This document shows, piece by piece, positions 1-6,747 of a DNA stretch of 8,797 bases. The DNA is from JBEKCP01 sp050014815 (GTDB taxonomy: Bacteria > Planctomycetota > Planctomycetia > Pirellulales > Thermoguttaceae). Numbering within the stretch: the stretch's first letter is position 1; every line of letters starts with the position of its first letter. The stretch is from the NCBI GenBank assembly GCA_050014815.1, contig JBEKCP010000397.1, positions 1-8,797 on the forward strand, written 5' to 3'. The notes under the pieces are model-generated. The model ran no database searches and was not told the origin of the DNA. It was given only the letters and a program-made list of their open reading frames with translations. A program made the translations under genes and the position numbers.

Positions 1-2109
1 CTGTGGGGCCGGCGCCCCCGTGGCCGGCCCCAGTTCTCTCAGGGCGGCCGTGCGGCTGAGCTTGACCCGGTCCTGGTCGTCGATGGCGATCACTTTGACC
101 TCGAGCTCGTCGCCGAGCTTGCAGACGTCGCCCACGGCGGAGACGTACCCCTCGGCCAGTTCGCTGATGTGGCACAGGCCGTCCTTGCCGGGTAGTATCT
201 CGATGAACGCGCCGAAATCCTTGATGCTGATGACGCGGCCGTGGTAGATCCTGCCGAGCTCGACGGAGGCCGTCAGGGCCTCGATGCGGCGCATGGCCTC
301 TTCCGCGCCTTCCATGACGGTGCTCGCCACGGTCACGGTCCCGTCGTCCTCGACCTCGATCGAGGCCCCCGTGGCCTCCTGGATGGAGCGGATCATCTTG
401 CCGCCCGGCCCGATCAGCAGGCCGATCTTCTCGGGGTCGATGTGGGTCCGCAGCAGGCGGGGGGCCCAGTTCGAGATTTCGGCCCGGGGCCGCGAGATGG
501 CGGTGAGCATCTTGCGGAGGATCTCGATGCGGGCGTCGCGGGCCTGCGCCAGCGTCGCACGGACGATCTCCTCGCTGATGCCGTGGGTCTTCAGGTCCAA
601 CTGGATGCCCGTCACGCCGTTCTGCGTGCCGGCCACCTTGAAGTCCATGTCGCCGAAGTGGTCCTCGTCGCCGATGATGTCGGTCAGCAGGGTCCAGCGG
701 TCCTGCTCCTGGACCAGGCCGATCGAGATGCCGGCGACCGGGTTGCTGATGGGCACGCCGGCGGCCATCAGGCCCAGCGTGGCCGCGCACACGCTCGCCA
801 TCGAGCTGGACCCGTTCGACTCCAGGATGTCGGAGATGATGCGGATGGTGTAGGGGAAGTCCTCGGGGTCGGGCAGGACGGGCTTGACGCTCCGCTCGGC
901 CAGCGCCCCGTGGCCGATCTCCCGCCGGCCGGGGCCGCGGATCGGCCGCACTTCGCCCACCGAGAACGACGGGAAGTAGTAGTGCAGCATGAACTTCTGG
1001 GAATACTCCTCCTGCAATCCGTCCACCCGCTGCTCGTCGCGGCCGGTGCCCAGCGTTACGGTCACCAGGGCCTGCGTCTCGCCGCGCTGGAAGAGCGCGG
1101 AGCCGTGTACCCGCGGCAGCAGGTCGATCGAGCAGGTGATCGGACGGAGGGTCTTGCCGTCGCGGCCATCGGATCGCGTGCCCGCCAGGGTCAGCTCGCG
1201 GACGATGCGGCGCTCCAGGGCGTGCCAGGCGGAATCGAACCGGTCGGCCTCGATGGCGTCGGCGGCCTTGGGATCGGGGATCAGTTCGGCCGTTGCGCGG
1301 GCTTTGAGCGCCTCGACCGCCTCGGCCCGGGCCAACTTTCCCTCGGTCTGCTTGGCCCGCGCCAACTCGCCGGAATACTTCTGTGAGAGCGTCTCCAGGA
1401 GCGTATCCGGGGCGGGGGCGACATACGGGACTTTCACCGTGCCCGCCTTCGCCGCCAACTCCTCCTGCATCTGGCAAAGCTCGCGGATATGTTCATGGGC
1501 CTTCACGATGGCGTCGAACATCAGGGTTTCGGGCATTTCGCGGGCGAAGCCCTCGATCATCAGGATGGCGTCCTTGGTGCCCGAAACGATCAGGTCCAGA
1601 TCGCTCTCCTCCAGCTCGTCGTGGGTGGGGAAGGGAACGAGCTGGCCGTTGATGTAGCCCATCCGCACGGCGCCCAGCGGTCCCTGGAAGGGGAGCGGGG
1701 AGAGCACGAGCGCGGCCGAGGCCCCGTTCATGGCCAGCACGTCGCCGTCGCTCTGCCGGTCGGAGGCCAGCACGAAGGTCTGGATTTGGACTTCGTCGAA
1801 GTAGCCGTCGGGGAACTGGGGGCGGATGGGGCGGTCCATGAGCCGCGCCGTCAGGGTCTCCTTGACGGTGGGGCGCCCCTCGCGCTTGATGAACCCGCCG
1901 GGGAACTTCCCCGCGGCAGCCACCCGCTCGCGATAATCGCAGGTCAGCGGAAAGAAGTCGCCCGGCCGCGGCGGACCGCTCGCCGTGGCCGCCAACACCA
2001 CGGTCTCGCCATACTGGACAAGACAACTCCCGGCAGCTTGCTTCGCCAACTCGCCGGTCTCGATCGAAAAAACTCCCGCTCCAATCTTGCGCTCAACACG
2101 TACTTTCAA
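1..2109 (-). CDS. pnp: Polynucleotide phosphorylase (PNPase), 3' end cut by window edge
   Basis: A 3'-to-5' exoribonuclease that uses phosphate to release nucleoside diphosphates from RNA; in bacteria it is a cytoplasmic trimer and a core RNA-decay enzyme. I translated 703 codons with no stop or frameshift. The first RNase PH-like domain covers about 1-145 and has the FPGGFIKREGRP and LMDRPIRPQFPDGY motifs. A helical linker follows. The second, catalytic RNase PH domain covers about 308-545, with GSALFQRGETQAL and DEDHFGDMDF; D483 and D489 match the E. coli catalytic aspartates D486 and D492. The KH domain has its GPGG loop at 567-570, and the S1 domain runs about 619-688. The family is about 700-730 residues, so only a short tail is missing. 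The start is TTG at 2109 (M-K-V-R-V-E-R-K-I-G); no ATG or GTG lies in frame between the rpsO stop and this codon, and AAGGAAGG sits 10 bases upstream. It follows rpsO by 32 bases, the order found in many bacteria. Confidence 0.97.
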   Translation of the reverse strand, partial: MKVRVERKIGAGVFSIETGELAKQAAGSCLVQYGETVVLAATASGPPRPGDFFPLTCDYRERVAAAGKFPGGFIKREGRPTVKETLTARLMDRPIRPQFPDGYFDEVQIQTFVLASDRQSDGDVLAMNGASAALVLSPLPFQGPLGAVRMGYINGQLVPFPTHDELEESDLDLIVSGTKDAILMIEGFAREMPETLMFDAIVKAHEHIRELCQMQEELAAKAGTVKVPYVAPAPDTLLETLSQKYSGELARAKQTEGKLARAEAVEALKARATAELIPDPKAADAIEADRFDSAWHALERRIVRELTLAGTRSDGRDGKTLRPITCSIDLLPRVHGSALFQRGETQALVTVTLGTGRDEQRVDGLQEEYSQKFMLHYYFPSFSVGEVRPIRGPGRREIGHGALAERSVKPVLPDPEDFPYTIRIISDILESNGSSSMASVCAATLGLMAAGVPISNPVAGISIGLVQEQDRWTLLTDIIGDEDHFGDMDFKVAGTQNGVTGIQLDLKTHGISEEIVRATLAQARDARIEILRKMLTAISRPRAEISNWAPRLLRTHIDPEKIGLLIGPGGKMIRSIQEATGASIEVEDDGTVTVASTVMEGAEEAMRRIEALTASVELGRIYHGRVISIKDFGAFIEILPGKDGLCHISELAEGYVSAVGDVCKLGDELEVKVIAIDDQDRVKLSRTAALRELGPATGAPAPQ

Positions 2110-2112
2110 TTT

Positions 2113-2137
2113 CTTCCCGCCTTCCTTCTGGCGGAAG
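2113..2137 (-). promoter_or_regulatory. Hairpin over the pnp ribosome binding site
   Basis: In the rpsO-pnp gap the minus strand has CTTCCGCC, an eight-base loop AGAAGGAA, then GGCGGGAAG. These pair as an 8-bp stem with one bulged G. The purine-rich Shine-Dalgarno of pnp (AAGGAAGG) lies in the loop and the top of the 3' arm, and the TTG start is three bases below the stem. In E. coli the rpsO-pnp junction holds an RNase III-cleaved hairpin through which PNPase represses itself. A similar role here is inference; only the fold and its position are seen. Confidence 0.5.
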
Positions 2138-2141
2138 GTCC

Positions 2142-2411
2142 CTACTTGCGGATTTCGAGGTGCCGAATGATGTCGAGGTAACGCTGGGGGTCGACTTTCT
2201 TCAGATAATCCAAGAGCCGCCGCCGCCGGCTGACCAGCATGAGCAGACCCCGCCGGCACGCATGGTCTTTCTTGTGCCCGCGGAGGTGCCCGGTCAGCGC
2301 GTTGATGCGCGACGTCAGAAGGGCGACTTGAACTTCCGGCGAGCCGGTGTCTTCCTGCTTCCGCCGGAACTTCCCGATCAACTCCTGTTTCCGCTCTTTT
2401 GTGATGGTCAT
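2142..2411 (-). CDS. rpsO: Small ribosomal subunit protein S15
   Basis: A primary 16S rRNA-binding protein of the 30S platform that contacts the three-way junction of helices 20-22 and forms part of intersubunit bridge B4. The 89-residue product has the usual family length and aligns end to end: DTGSPEVQ at 21-28, GHLRGHKKDH at 41-50, RRGLLMLVSRRRRLLDYLKK at 53-72, and the terminal helix RYLDIIRHLEIRK. H42 and D49 match the rRNA-contacting residues of the family. ATG at 2411 is the only start giving this length. The nearest Shine-Dalgarno-like stretch (AGGTGGAG) is about 15 bases away, which is far; a stronger AGGAGG lies further up at 2469-2474. It is the first gene of the operon with pnp. 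Confidence 0.98.
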   Translation of the reverse strand: MTITKERKQELIGKFRRKQEDTGSPEVQVALLTSRINALTGHLRGHKKDHACRRGLLMLVSRRRRLLDYLKKVDPQRYLDIIRHLEIRK

Positions 2412-2414
2412 CTG

Positions 2415-2465
2415 CTACCGCGACTGCTCCACCTGGTCAACTCGACACACTTTTCGGCGAAGCAC
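2415..2465 (-). other. Possible 16-codon leader ORF before rpsO
   Basis: On the minus strand a perfect AGGAGG (2474-2469) is followed three bases later by GTG, opening VLRRKVCRVDQVEQSR and ending at TAG (2417-2415), three bases before the rpsO ATG and in the same frame. The strong ribosome site otherwise has no gene to serve. The three-base spacing is short for initiation, and the AGGAGG could instead belong to a structure through which S15 controls its own mRNA. Translation is unproven. Confidence 0.2.
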
Positions 2466-2529
2466 CGTCCTCCTACCGTGTCTTGTGGAACTCTTCCTAC
2501 GTACTTTGAAATTAACTACTGAAACCCTA

Positions 2530-2557
2530 AGTTTACTGTCTCTCCATTGTTTTGCAA
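2530..2557 (-). promoter_or_regulatory. Candidate promoter of rpsO-pnp, overlapping a palindrome
   Basis: Minus strand: TTGCAA (2557-2552) as -35 and TAAACT (2535-2530) as -10, separated by 16 bases. Each matches the sigma70-type consensus at 4 of 6 positions. The predicted start is near 2523, giving a leader of about 110 bases. The -35 lies inside a perfect inverted repeat, CCATTG-N5-CAATGG at 2544-2560, which could be an operator. This is the best promoter-like pair I see upstream of rpsO, but the match is moderate. Confidence 0.35.
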
Positions 2558-2619
2558 TGGCGGGTGAAGGCAAGGGGGAGAAAAAAAGGCGGCGAAGATA
2601 GTAGGGCTATGCGAAGCTA

Positions 2620-2750
2620 CCCTATCCCTCTTAGAGAGGGGCAGCGAGTGAGGGGCAGGCGGGGGGTTGCGTCGGAAAGCGGGTGGTGGAGGCCGCTCCC
2701 ACTCCAGTTCCCCTCACCCCGACCCTCTCCCGGAGGTGGAGTGGGACTGA
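2620..2750. repeat. Structured GC-rich palindromic repeat between rpsO and the PEP-CTERM gene
   Basis: Three nested symmetries are visible. CCCTCT-TAG-AGAGGG (2626-2640) is a perfect hairpin. TCCCACTCCA (2697-2706) pairs perfectly with TGGAGTGGGA (2737-2746). The purine arm at 2634-2655 is an imperfect inverted copy of the pyrimidine arm at 2710-2729, differing by a two-base gap and a few substitutions. The CCCTCACCCCGACCCTCTCC style resembles interspersed palindromic repeats seen in many bacterial genomes. It begins 33 bases past the PEP-CTERM gene stop and could end that transcript. The rest of the 371-base gap holds the rpsO leader and promoter and, at 2581-2587, a T7 run on the minus strand with a weak TAGGG/CCCTA stem before it. 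I see no gene there. Confidence 0.55.
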
Positions 2751-2782
2751 TCGCAGCGGGTGCCCTTGCTGAGCAGTATGGG

Positions 2783-3712
2783 CTAGGCCCGGCGGGGGCC
2801 AACCCGGGTACGGCGCGCCAGGCCAAAGGTCCCAAGGCCGCCCACTGCCAGCAGCAGCAGGGTCGAAGGCTCGGGGGTCGGGCTCACGACGACGGCGCCG
2901 TAGGCAATGGCCGTGGCTCCCCCCACATTGAAGGTGAAGCCGTCGTTGACCGGGAACGCGACTACGGGGTTGAAGCCTTCGGCCGCCCAACTGTGCGCCC
3001 CGCCATTGTTGGCCGGGTCGTTCAGCCAGACCTGACTGGTGTTCGCGTCGTAGCCGTACATCTCGAAGGCATGGCCGATCGCCGAGGTCTTTAATTCGCC
3101 AGCGTCGTAGCCCGTTGGCAACTGGTAGCGGACGTCGGGGGCCTGGCCGTTCTTCCAAGCGATGACCAGGATCACGTCGGCGCCGCCCGCAAGGTCGGCC
3201 GTCAGCGCGTTGTAGAAGTTCAGGCCCTCTTGATTCGGGGGAACCGGGTAATCACTGTAGAGCCGCTCGTGGGTGTTCCAGCCGACGCTGCTGTTGGCCG
3301 CCAGGTACGAATCCAAGCCGGTCTTCAGGTTGTCCAGGGTCGTGCCGCCGTTGTGGGTGGTCTGCATCAGCGCGGCGAGGGAGCCGGTGGGCGGCCCGTT
3401 CCCACCCACCACATCGCCGCCGTTGTTCGGTGGACTCAAGCCACCGATGATGGTGGTGGCGCCGTTGTTCGACCCCGGCAGGTTTCCCGGCCCGTACAGG
3501 TTGCCTTGCACGAGCGCGGGAACGGTGTTGCCGAAGTGGTAGACCAAGTCCCCGGCCACCGTCGGCACGCAGTAGTTGGTCCAGGTGCCGTTGGCCGTCT
3601 GCGAAAAATCATAGACATTGTTCTCAATGACCGGTGCGGCCGAAAGGTGGCCCCCCGCAAGCCCGACCAACAGGACTGCCGTGACAGCGACACAAAGAGT
3701 TTTCGCGTTCAT
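2783..3712 (-). CDS. Secreted PEP-CTERM protein with C39/papain-like cysteine peptidase signature
   Basis: The product has 309 residues. An N-terminal signal peptide (1 to about 26, hydrophobic core VAVTAVLLVGLAG) is followed by a mature region and a C-terminal PEP-CTERM anchor at about 278-303: the PTPEPST motif, a hydrophobic helix, then RRTR. Such tails are processed by exosortases in exopolysaccharide-producing Gram-negative bacteria and are frequent in planctomycetes. The middle matches the layout of C39-like peptidases: NYCVPTVAGDLVYHFG places a candidate nucleophile at C48, and GHAFEMYGYD plus WLNDPANNGG give candidate H214 and N231/D232. The Gln usually found six residues before the Cys is absent (G42 is there), so activity is uncertain. 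The start at 3712 is chosen because AGGAG lies seven bases upstream and the signal peptide begins there; the open frame up to 3946 lacks both. Its natural substrate is unknown. A papain-fold protein without protease activity is the main alternative. Confidence 0.85.
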   Translation of the reverse strand: MNAKTLCVAVTAVLLVGLAGGHLSAAPVIENNVYDFSQTANGTWTNYCVPTVAGDLVYHFGNTVPALVQGNLYGPGNLPGSNNGATTIIGGLSPPNNGGDVVGGNGPPTGSLAALMQTTHNGGTTLDNLKTGLDSYLAANSSVGWNTHERLYSDYPVPPNQEGLNFYNALTADLAGGADVILVIAWKNGQAPDVRYQLPTGYDAGELKTSAIGHAFEMYGYDANTSQVWLNDPANNGGAHSWAAEGFNPVVAFPVNDGFTFNVGGATAIAYGAVVVSPTPEPSTLLLLAVGGLGTFGLARRTRVGPRRA

Positions 3713-3719
3713 GTTGACG

Positions 3720-3724
3720 CTCCT
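3720..3724 (-). promoter_or_regulatory. Ribosome binding site fixing the PEP-CTERM gene start
   Basis: AGGAG on the minus strand, seven bases before the ATG at 3712-3710. It decides for this start over the in-frame upstream codon at 3946, which would add 78 residues before the signal peptide. Confidence 0.8.
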
Positions 3725-3834
3725 AGAGTAAGTAAAAGGGGGCATTTTTCGAGCTCTCCAACGGAGAACCCCTCCAAAACGCCACTCCTCTTCCCGAATT
3801 AGATCGTCGGCGAACTTCGGCGCGCGACACTCGA

Positions 3835-3856
3835 CCGTCAGCGTGATGCCTGACGG
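3835..3856 (-). promoter_or_regulatory. Perfect hairpin in the PEP-CTERM gene leader
   Basis: The minus strand reads CCGTCAG, an eight-base loop GCATCACG, then CTGACGG: a perfect 7-bp stem. It falls about 25-45 bases into the predicted leader of the PEP-CTERM transcript, well before the ribosome site. It may stabilise the mRNA or act as a protein-binding palindrome in DNA; neither can be told from sequence. Confidence 0.4.
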
Positions 3857-3876
3857 GAAGCAACTCATCAGCGGAG

Positions 3877-3951
3877 CAAGAACCCCGATTATACGATTAT
3901 CAAGAACCCCGTCAAGTTTTTGGCGCACCATTCTTGGGCGGTGCAAGAACC
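3877..3951. promoter_or_regulatory. Array of TTCTTG/CAAGAA half-sites around the promoter
   Basis: The plus strand carries CAAGAACCCCG at 3877-3887 and again at 3901-3911, exactly 24 bases apart, and CAAGAACC at 3944-3951. The last forms an inverted pair with TTCTTG at 3931-3936 (TTCTTG-N7-CAAGAA). One direct copy covers the predicted transcription start, one the spacer and -35 edge, and the inverted pair lies about 16 bases upstream of the -35. This arrangement suits a dimeric regulator binding several sites over the promoter. The regulator is not recognisable here. Confidence 0.45.
3888..3915 (-). promoter_or_regulatory. Near-consensus sigma70-type promoter for the PEP-CTERM gene
   Basis: Minus strand: TTGACG (3915-3910) as -35, a 16-base spacer, then a perfect TATAAT (3893-3888) as -10. 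This is the strongest promoter match in the window. Transcription would start near 3881, giving a leader of about 170 bases before the ATG at 3712. The gene-free interval 3713-4070 is explained mainly by this promoter, the leader and the operator-like repeats beside it. Confidence 0.7.
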
Positions 3952-4017
3952 AATTTGGGGGGTTCCGGTCTAGGGACTATCATACCCAACCTGGATGGCA
4001 GGTGTGCTTTCCCAGAA

Positions 4018-4035
4018 CCGGGACGGCGTCCCCGG
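4018..4035 (-). terminator. GC-rich hairpin downstream of comEC, weak terminator candidate
   Basis: The minus strand reads CCGGGGACGCCGTCCCGG, which folds as GGGAC-GCC-GTCCC extended by two G-C pairs past a bulge. It begins about 36 bases after the comEC stop. Only TTCT follows rather than a T run, so it is not a classical intrinsic terminator; it may simply be a stable 3' structure. Confidence 0.3.
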
Positions 4036-4070
4036 CCCGCCGGTGAGTCATATCTCCCGTCTCGGGCGGT

Positions 4071-6572
4071 TCAATTCCTCCGCTCTCTATCCCCCACAAA
4101 CGTACGGACAGTGACCCCTCCTTTGCCCAATACGGCCGTCACCGCCCCCGTGTCGGCCGTGTGGAGGACGTGGCTACCCGCGGTCTTATACACCGACGCG
4201 ACCGGCCGGATGTCCCAGCGGTGACTGCCGCTGACGACCGCCCAGGCCGGCGTGCTCCAGACCGCCAACCGGTTAGGATCGCTCCGCCGGCTGCCATGGT
4301 GCGGGACCAACAGGACATCGCAGTGAATGGGCATTTCCGCCAGGACGTCGTCCAACCCCGGCGATTCCAGGTCTCCGGTCAACAGGATCCGCCGGTCCAG
4401 GTACTCGAGCAGGAGCGTCAGGCTATTGGCGTTGTCTGTTCCTAGCACCCCCTTTGGAGGAGGGTGCAGGACTTGGATGGTGTAGCCGGCCTCCGGTTCC
4501 AGCCGCTCAGGGGCGGCGAGCAGCTTGACGGGCACCCCGGCTCGCTCAATGGCGTCCCAAAGGAGCTGCACGAGCGGTTTATTCTCCTCGAACATCACCG
4601 GCGTTACGTAGATCACGCCGATGGAAAAGCGGTCCAGCAGTCCCGGCAGCCCGTTGAAGTGGTCGGAGTCGGCATGCGACAGTACGACGGCATCCAGGTG
4701 CATGATCCCGCGCGACCAGAGGAAGCCGGCGACCGCCCGGGTGGCGTTCTCCGGGGCGCCGAACTCGCCCGCATCGTAGAGCAGCGTCTTGCCGGAAGGC
4801 AATTCGAGGACAATGGCCTCGCCGTGGCCGACGTGGAGGAACGTTGCGCGGAGATGGTGGCGGTCGGTCCGCAGCATGGCGGCCCCGAAACCGGCGGCCA
4901 CCCACGCCGCCAGGATCGCGAGGCACCAGCGTCGCGGGGGCCTCCACCGCGGAAAGACCAGCAGCAGCGCCAGCCCGGCGTAGAAGCCCGCCAGCCACCA
5001 GTCGGGCGGCCCCGGCACCCAGAAGTGACCGCAGGGACACCGCTGTCCCAAGTGTACCAGCCCATCCACTGCGTAGAGGCCCGCCTTGCAGATCCAAGCA
5101 CACAGCGGGGCCAACGGCGGCGCCACGGCGCCCAGCACCAGCAGTCCAAACCCGCCCAGGAGCGAAACGACCATCGGGACCCACACAAAGGTGTTCAGCA
5201 GCACGGCCACCGGACTGACGAGATGGAACCGGGCCATCACCAGGGGGACCGTCACGAGCCAGATGGTCAGGCTTACGAGCGTCAGATGCCGAAGGCCACG
5301 CATCGCCGCCCACAGGACCTTCGCCGACCATCCCCGGTTTGCCGCCACCAGCCGCGCGATCGGATCCTGTTCTCGGGAGGTGCCGAACCAGACGGGGGCA
5401 AGGGCCATCAATCCGCCCACGCACAAGAACGACAGTTGGGCCCCGATCCGAAACAGGTCGCACGGGTTGATCGCCAGCACCACCAGTCCGGCGGCGGCCA
5501 GCGAATTGAACCCGAACCTCCGCCGGCCGAAGTAAAGCGATCCGCAGAGGCAGAGCATCAGGATCATCGCCCGGATCACCGGCGGCTGGGCATCCACCAG
5601 CACCGCGTAGAGGACCGTGAAGAGCGCGACCACGAGCAGGGCCACGCGGCGCGGAATCGGCATCCGCCGCATGACCGCCAGCATCGTCCCGGCGAGGATC
5701 CCCAGGTGCAGGCCCGCGACGACCAGCAAGTGGATGGCGCCGGTCTCCACGTAGGCTTCGGTGGTCTCGGGATCGAGCGTTTCCCGTTGCCCCAGCAAGA
5801 CGGCGCCGGCCAGCGTGGAATTGCGGTCGCCGAGGTATTGCTGGAGCAGCCCGACGCCGTGCATCCGCGTCTGCTCCAAGAGCCTCCGCGGACTCCAGGG
5901 GCGGCCGGAGGCCAGCCGCGTGACGCACTCGGCGTGCTCCGACCGGAGTTGGCTGCGGACTCGGATCGCACGGTAGTTGGCCGAAGCATCTGTCTCGCCC
6001 GGATTCATCGGCCGCGGGACCTCCGACAAGCGGGCGAAAATCCGCAGCCGGTCGCACGCCTGGACCTCCGGGAGCAGGGCGTCGACGACCATGCGGGCCC
6101 GGCCGGAAGCCCTCCGCCAGCCATCGGCGTCTCGTATGCCGATCACCTCGACCTCCAACCGCACCTGGTCGCCGCGGTCGAGCGTCCGGAACGGGGAATG
6201 GACCGGCGTTGGCATCCGTCGAGGCGTTTTCAAGGCAACGGCATCGAGGCAGACGGGCTCGCGGGTCGGCCGGGCGAAGTACCCGAGGTCGTCCTCGGCG
6301 AACAGGCGCCACCGGCAGTGATGCCAGGAGGCCGCCGTCGCGGCGGTTGCCAGGAGCAGGGCGGCCATCGCCATTGCCAGTCGCCCACGTCGCCACAGAA
6401 GAAGCCAGGCGACCAACCCGGCGACCGCCACCCCCCACCAGGCGGGCGCGGGCAGCGGCCGCCAGCGGTCGGCAGCAATCCCGCCCGCCGCGACCGCCAG
6501 GACCAGGACCAGCGGGTAATACGGCGCCGGACTGGAGATCGCCCCGGCATTTTGGGAACCAGCGGCGGCCAT
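4071..6572 (-). CDS. comEC: ComEC/Rec2 family DNA-uptake channel protein
   Basis: An inner-membrane channel that brings single-stranded DNA into the cytoplasm during natural transformation. The 833-residue product has the full family layout. Membrane helices at about 19-80 are followed by a soluble DUF4131 segment (about 95-215). The Competence domain (about 240-505) contains AIHLLVVAGLHLGILAG (279-295), QPPVIRAMILM (329-339) and GAQLSFLCVGGLM (377-389). The C-terminal metallo-beta-lactamase-like domain (about 575-820) contains LSHADSDHFNGL with HADSDH at 633-638, LLTGDLE (730-736) and VPHHGS (756-761), so its metal ligands look intact. The usual DVGQGDA entry motif reads HVGHGEA here. I chose ATG 6572; an in-frame TTG at 6608 would add 12 residues, and neither has a clear Shine-Dalgarno. 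No comEA or pilus gene is adjacent. Divergent from the glycosyltransferase gene. Confidence 0.93.
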   Translation of the reverse strand: MAAAGSQNAGAISSPAPYYPLVLVLAVAAGGIAADRWRPLPAPAWWGVAVAGLVAWLLLWRRGRLAMAMAALLLATAATAASWHHCRWRLFAEDDLGYFARPTREPVCLDAVALKTPRRMPTPVHSPFRTLDRGDQVRLEVEVIGIRDADGWRRASGRARMVVDALLPEVQACDRLRIFARLSEVPRPMNPGETDASANYRAIRVRSQLRSEHAECVTRLASGRPWSPRRLLEQTRMHGVGLLQQYLGDRNSTLAGAVLLGQRETLDPETTEAYVETGAIHLLVVAGLHLGILAGTMLAVMRRMPIPRRVALLVVALFTVLYAVLVDAQPPVIRAMILMLCLCGSLYFGRRRFGFNSLAAAGLVVLAINPCDLFRIGAQLSFLCVGGLMALAPVWFGTSREQDPIARLVAANRGWSAKVLWAAMRGLRHLTLVSLTIWLVTVPLVMARFHLVSPVAVLLNTFVWVPMVVSLLGGFGLLVLGAVAPPLAPLCAWICKAGLYAVDGLVHLGQRCPCGHFWVPGPPDWWLAGFYAGLALLLVFPRWRPPRRWCLAILAAWVAAGFGAAMLRTDRHHLRATFLHVGHGEAIVLELPSGKTLLYDAGEFGAPENATRAVAGFLWSRGIMHLDAVVLSHADSDHFNGLPGLLDRFSIGVIYVTPVMFEENKPLVQLLWDAIERAGVPVKLLAAPERLEPEAGYTIQVLHPPPKGVLGTDNANSLTLLLEYLDRRILLTGDLESPGLDDVLAEMPIHCDVLLVPHHGSRRSDPNRLAVWSTPAWAVVSGSHRWDIRPVASVYKTAGSHVLHTADTGAVTAVLGKGGVTVRTFVGDRERRN

Positions 6573-6664
6573 GCAACGTATTTTGCCGCCGGCAGGGCGT
6601 TCTGGCAAGGAGTATGGAGTTTTTGGGACTTTGGTTTTGGGTCTTGTGACTTAGGTCTAAGCCC

Positions 6665-6682
6665 CAAGCCCGCCCGCTGAAC
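6665..6682. repeat. Half copy of the REP-like repeat found at 8606-8631
   Basis: CAAGCCCGCCCGCTGAAC matches 17 of 18 bases of the right arm of the palindrome at 8613-8630 (CAAGCCCGCCCGCTAAAC). It lies in the 175-base divergent region between comEC and the glycosyltransferase gene and lacks the partner arm, so it looks like a degraded or single REP unit. Confidence 0.55.
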
Positions 6683-6694
6683 TGCGAACCGCTC

Positions 6695-6724
6695 TTGCCG
6701 CAAATTCGACAACCAGGCTATCAT
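6695..6724 (+). promoter_or_regulatory. Candidate promoter of the glycosyltransferase gene
   Basis: TTGCCG (6695-6700), an 18-base spacer, then TATCAT (6719-6724), which matches the -10 consensus at 5 of 6 positions. Transcription would start near 6731, leaving a very short leader of about 17-20 bases that still holds AGGTGG (6738-6743). Confidence 0.4.
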
Positions 6725-6747
6725 GCCGCCCGAAAGCAGGTGGTTGC

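Noticed and set aside
241..1386. A 381-codon plus-strand frame over pnp
   Set aside because: It is opposite an uninterrupted PNPase frame that I translated codon by codon, and it has low-complexity composition and no recognisable motif.
3863..3874. CTGATGAG on the minus strand, resembling the hammerhead ribozyme core
   Set aside because: No CGAAA partner at suitable distance and no matching stems I, II and III are present.
3713..3946. Extension of the PEP-CTERM protein by 78 residues to an upstream start
   Set aside because: The added part has no homology-like features, lies over the promoter and leader, and would bury the signal peptide; AGGAG is correctly placed for 3712.
6615..6660. Loose GGGACTTTGG/TTTTGGGTC tandem-like pattern upstream of comEC
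   Set aside because: The units are too short and irregular to call a repeat; it may be a decayed simple repeat but the support is weak.
4464..6680. A 738-codon open frame on the plus strand antisense to comEC
   Set aside because: Its translation is rich in Gln, Arg, Gly, Pro and His with no domain, as expected opposite a GC-rich gene. The minus strand carries every ComEC motif in one intact frame.
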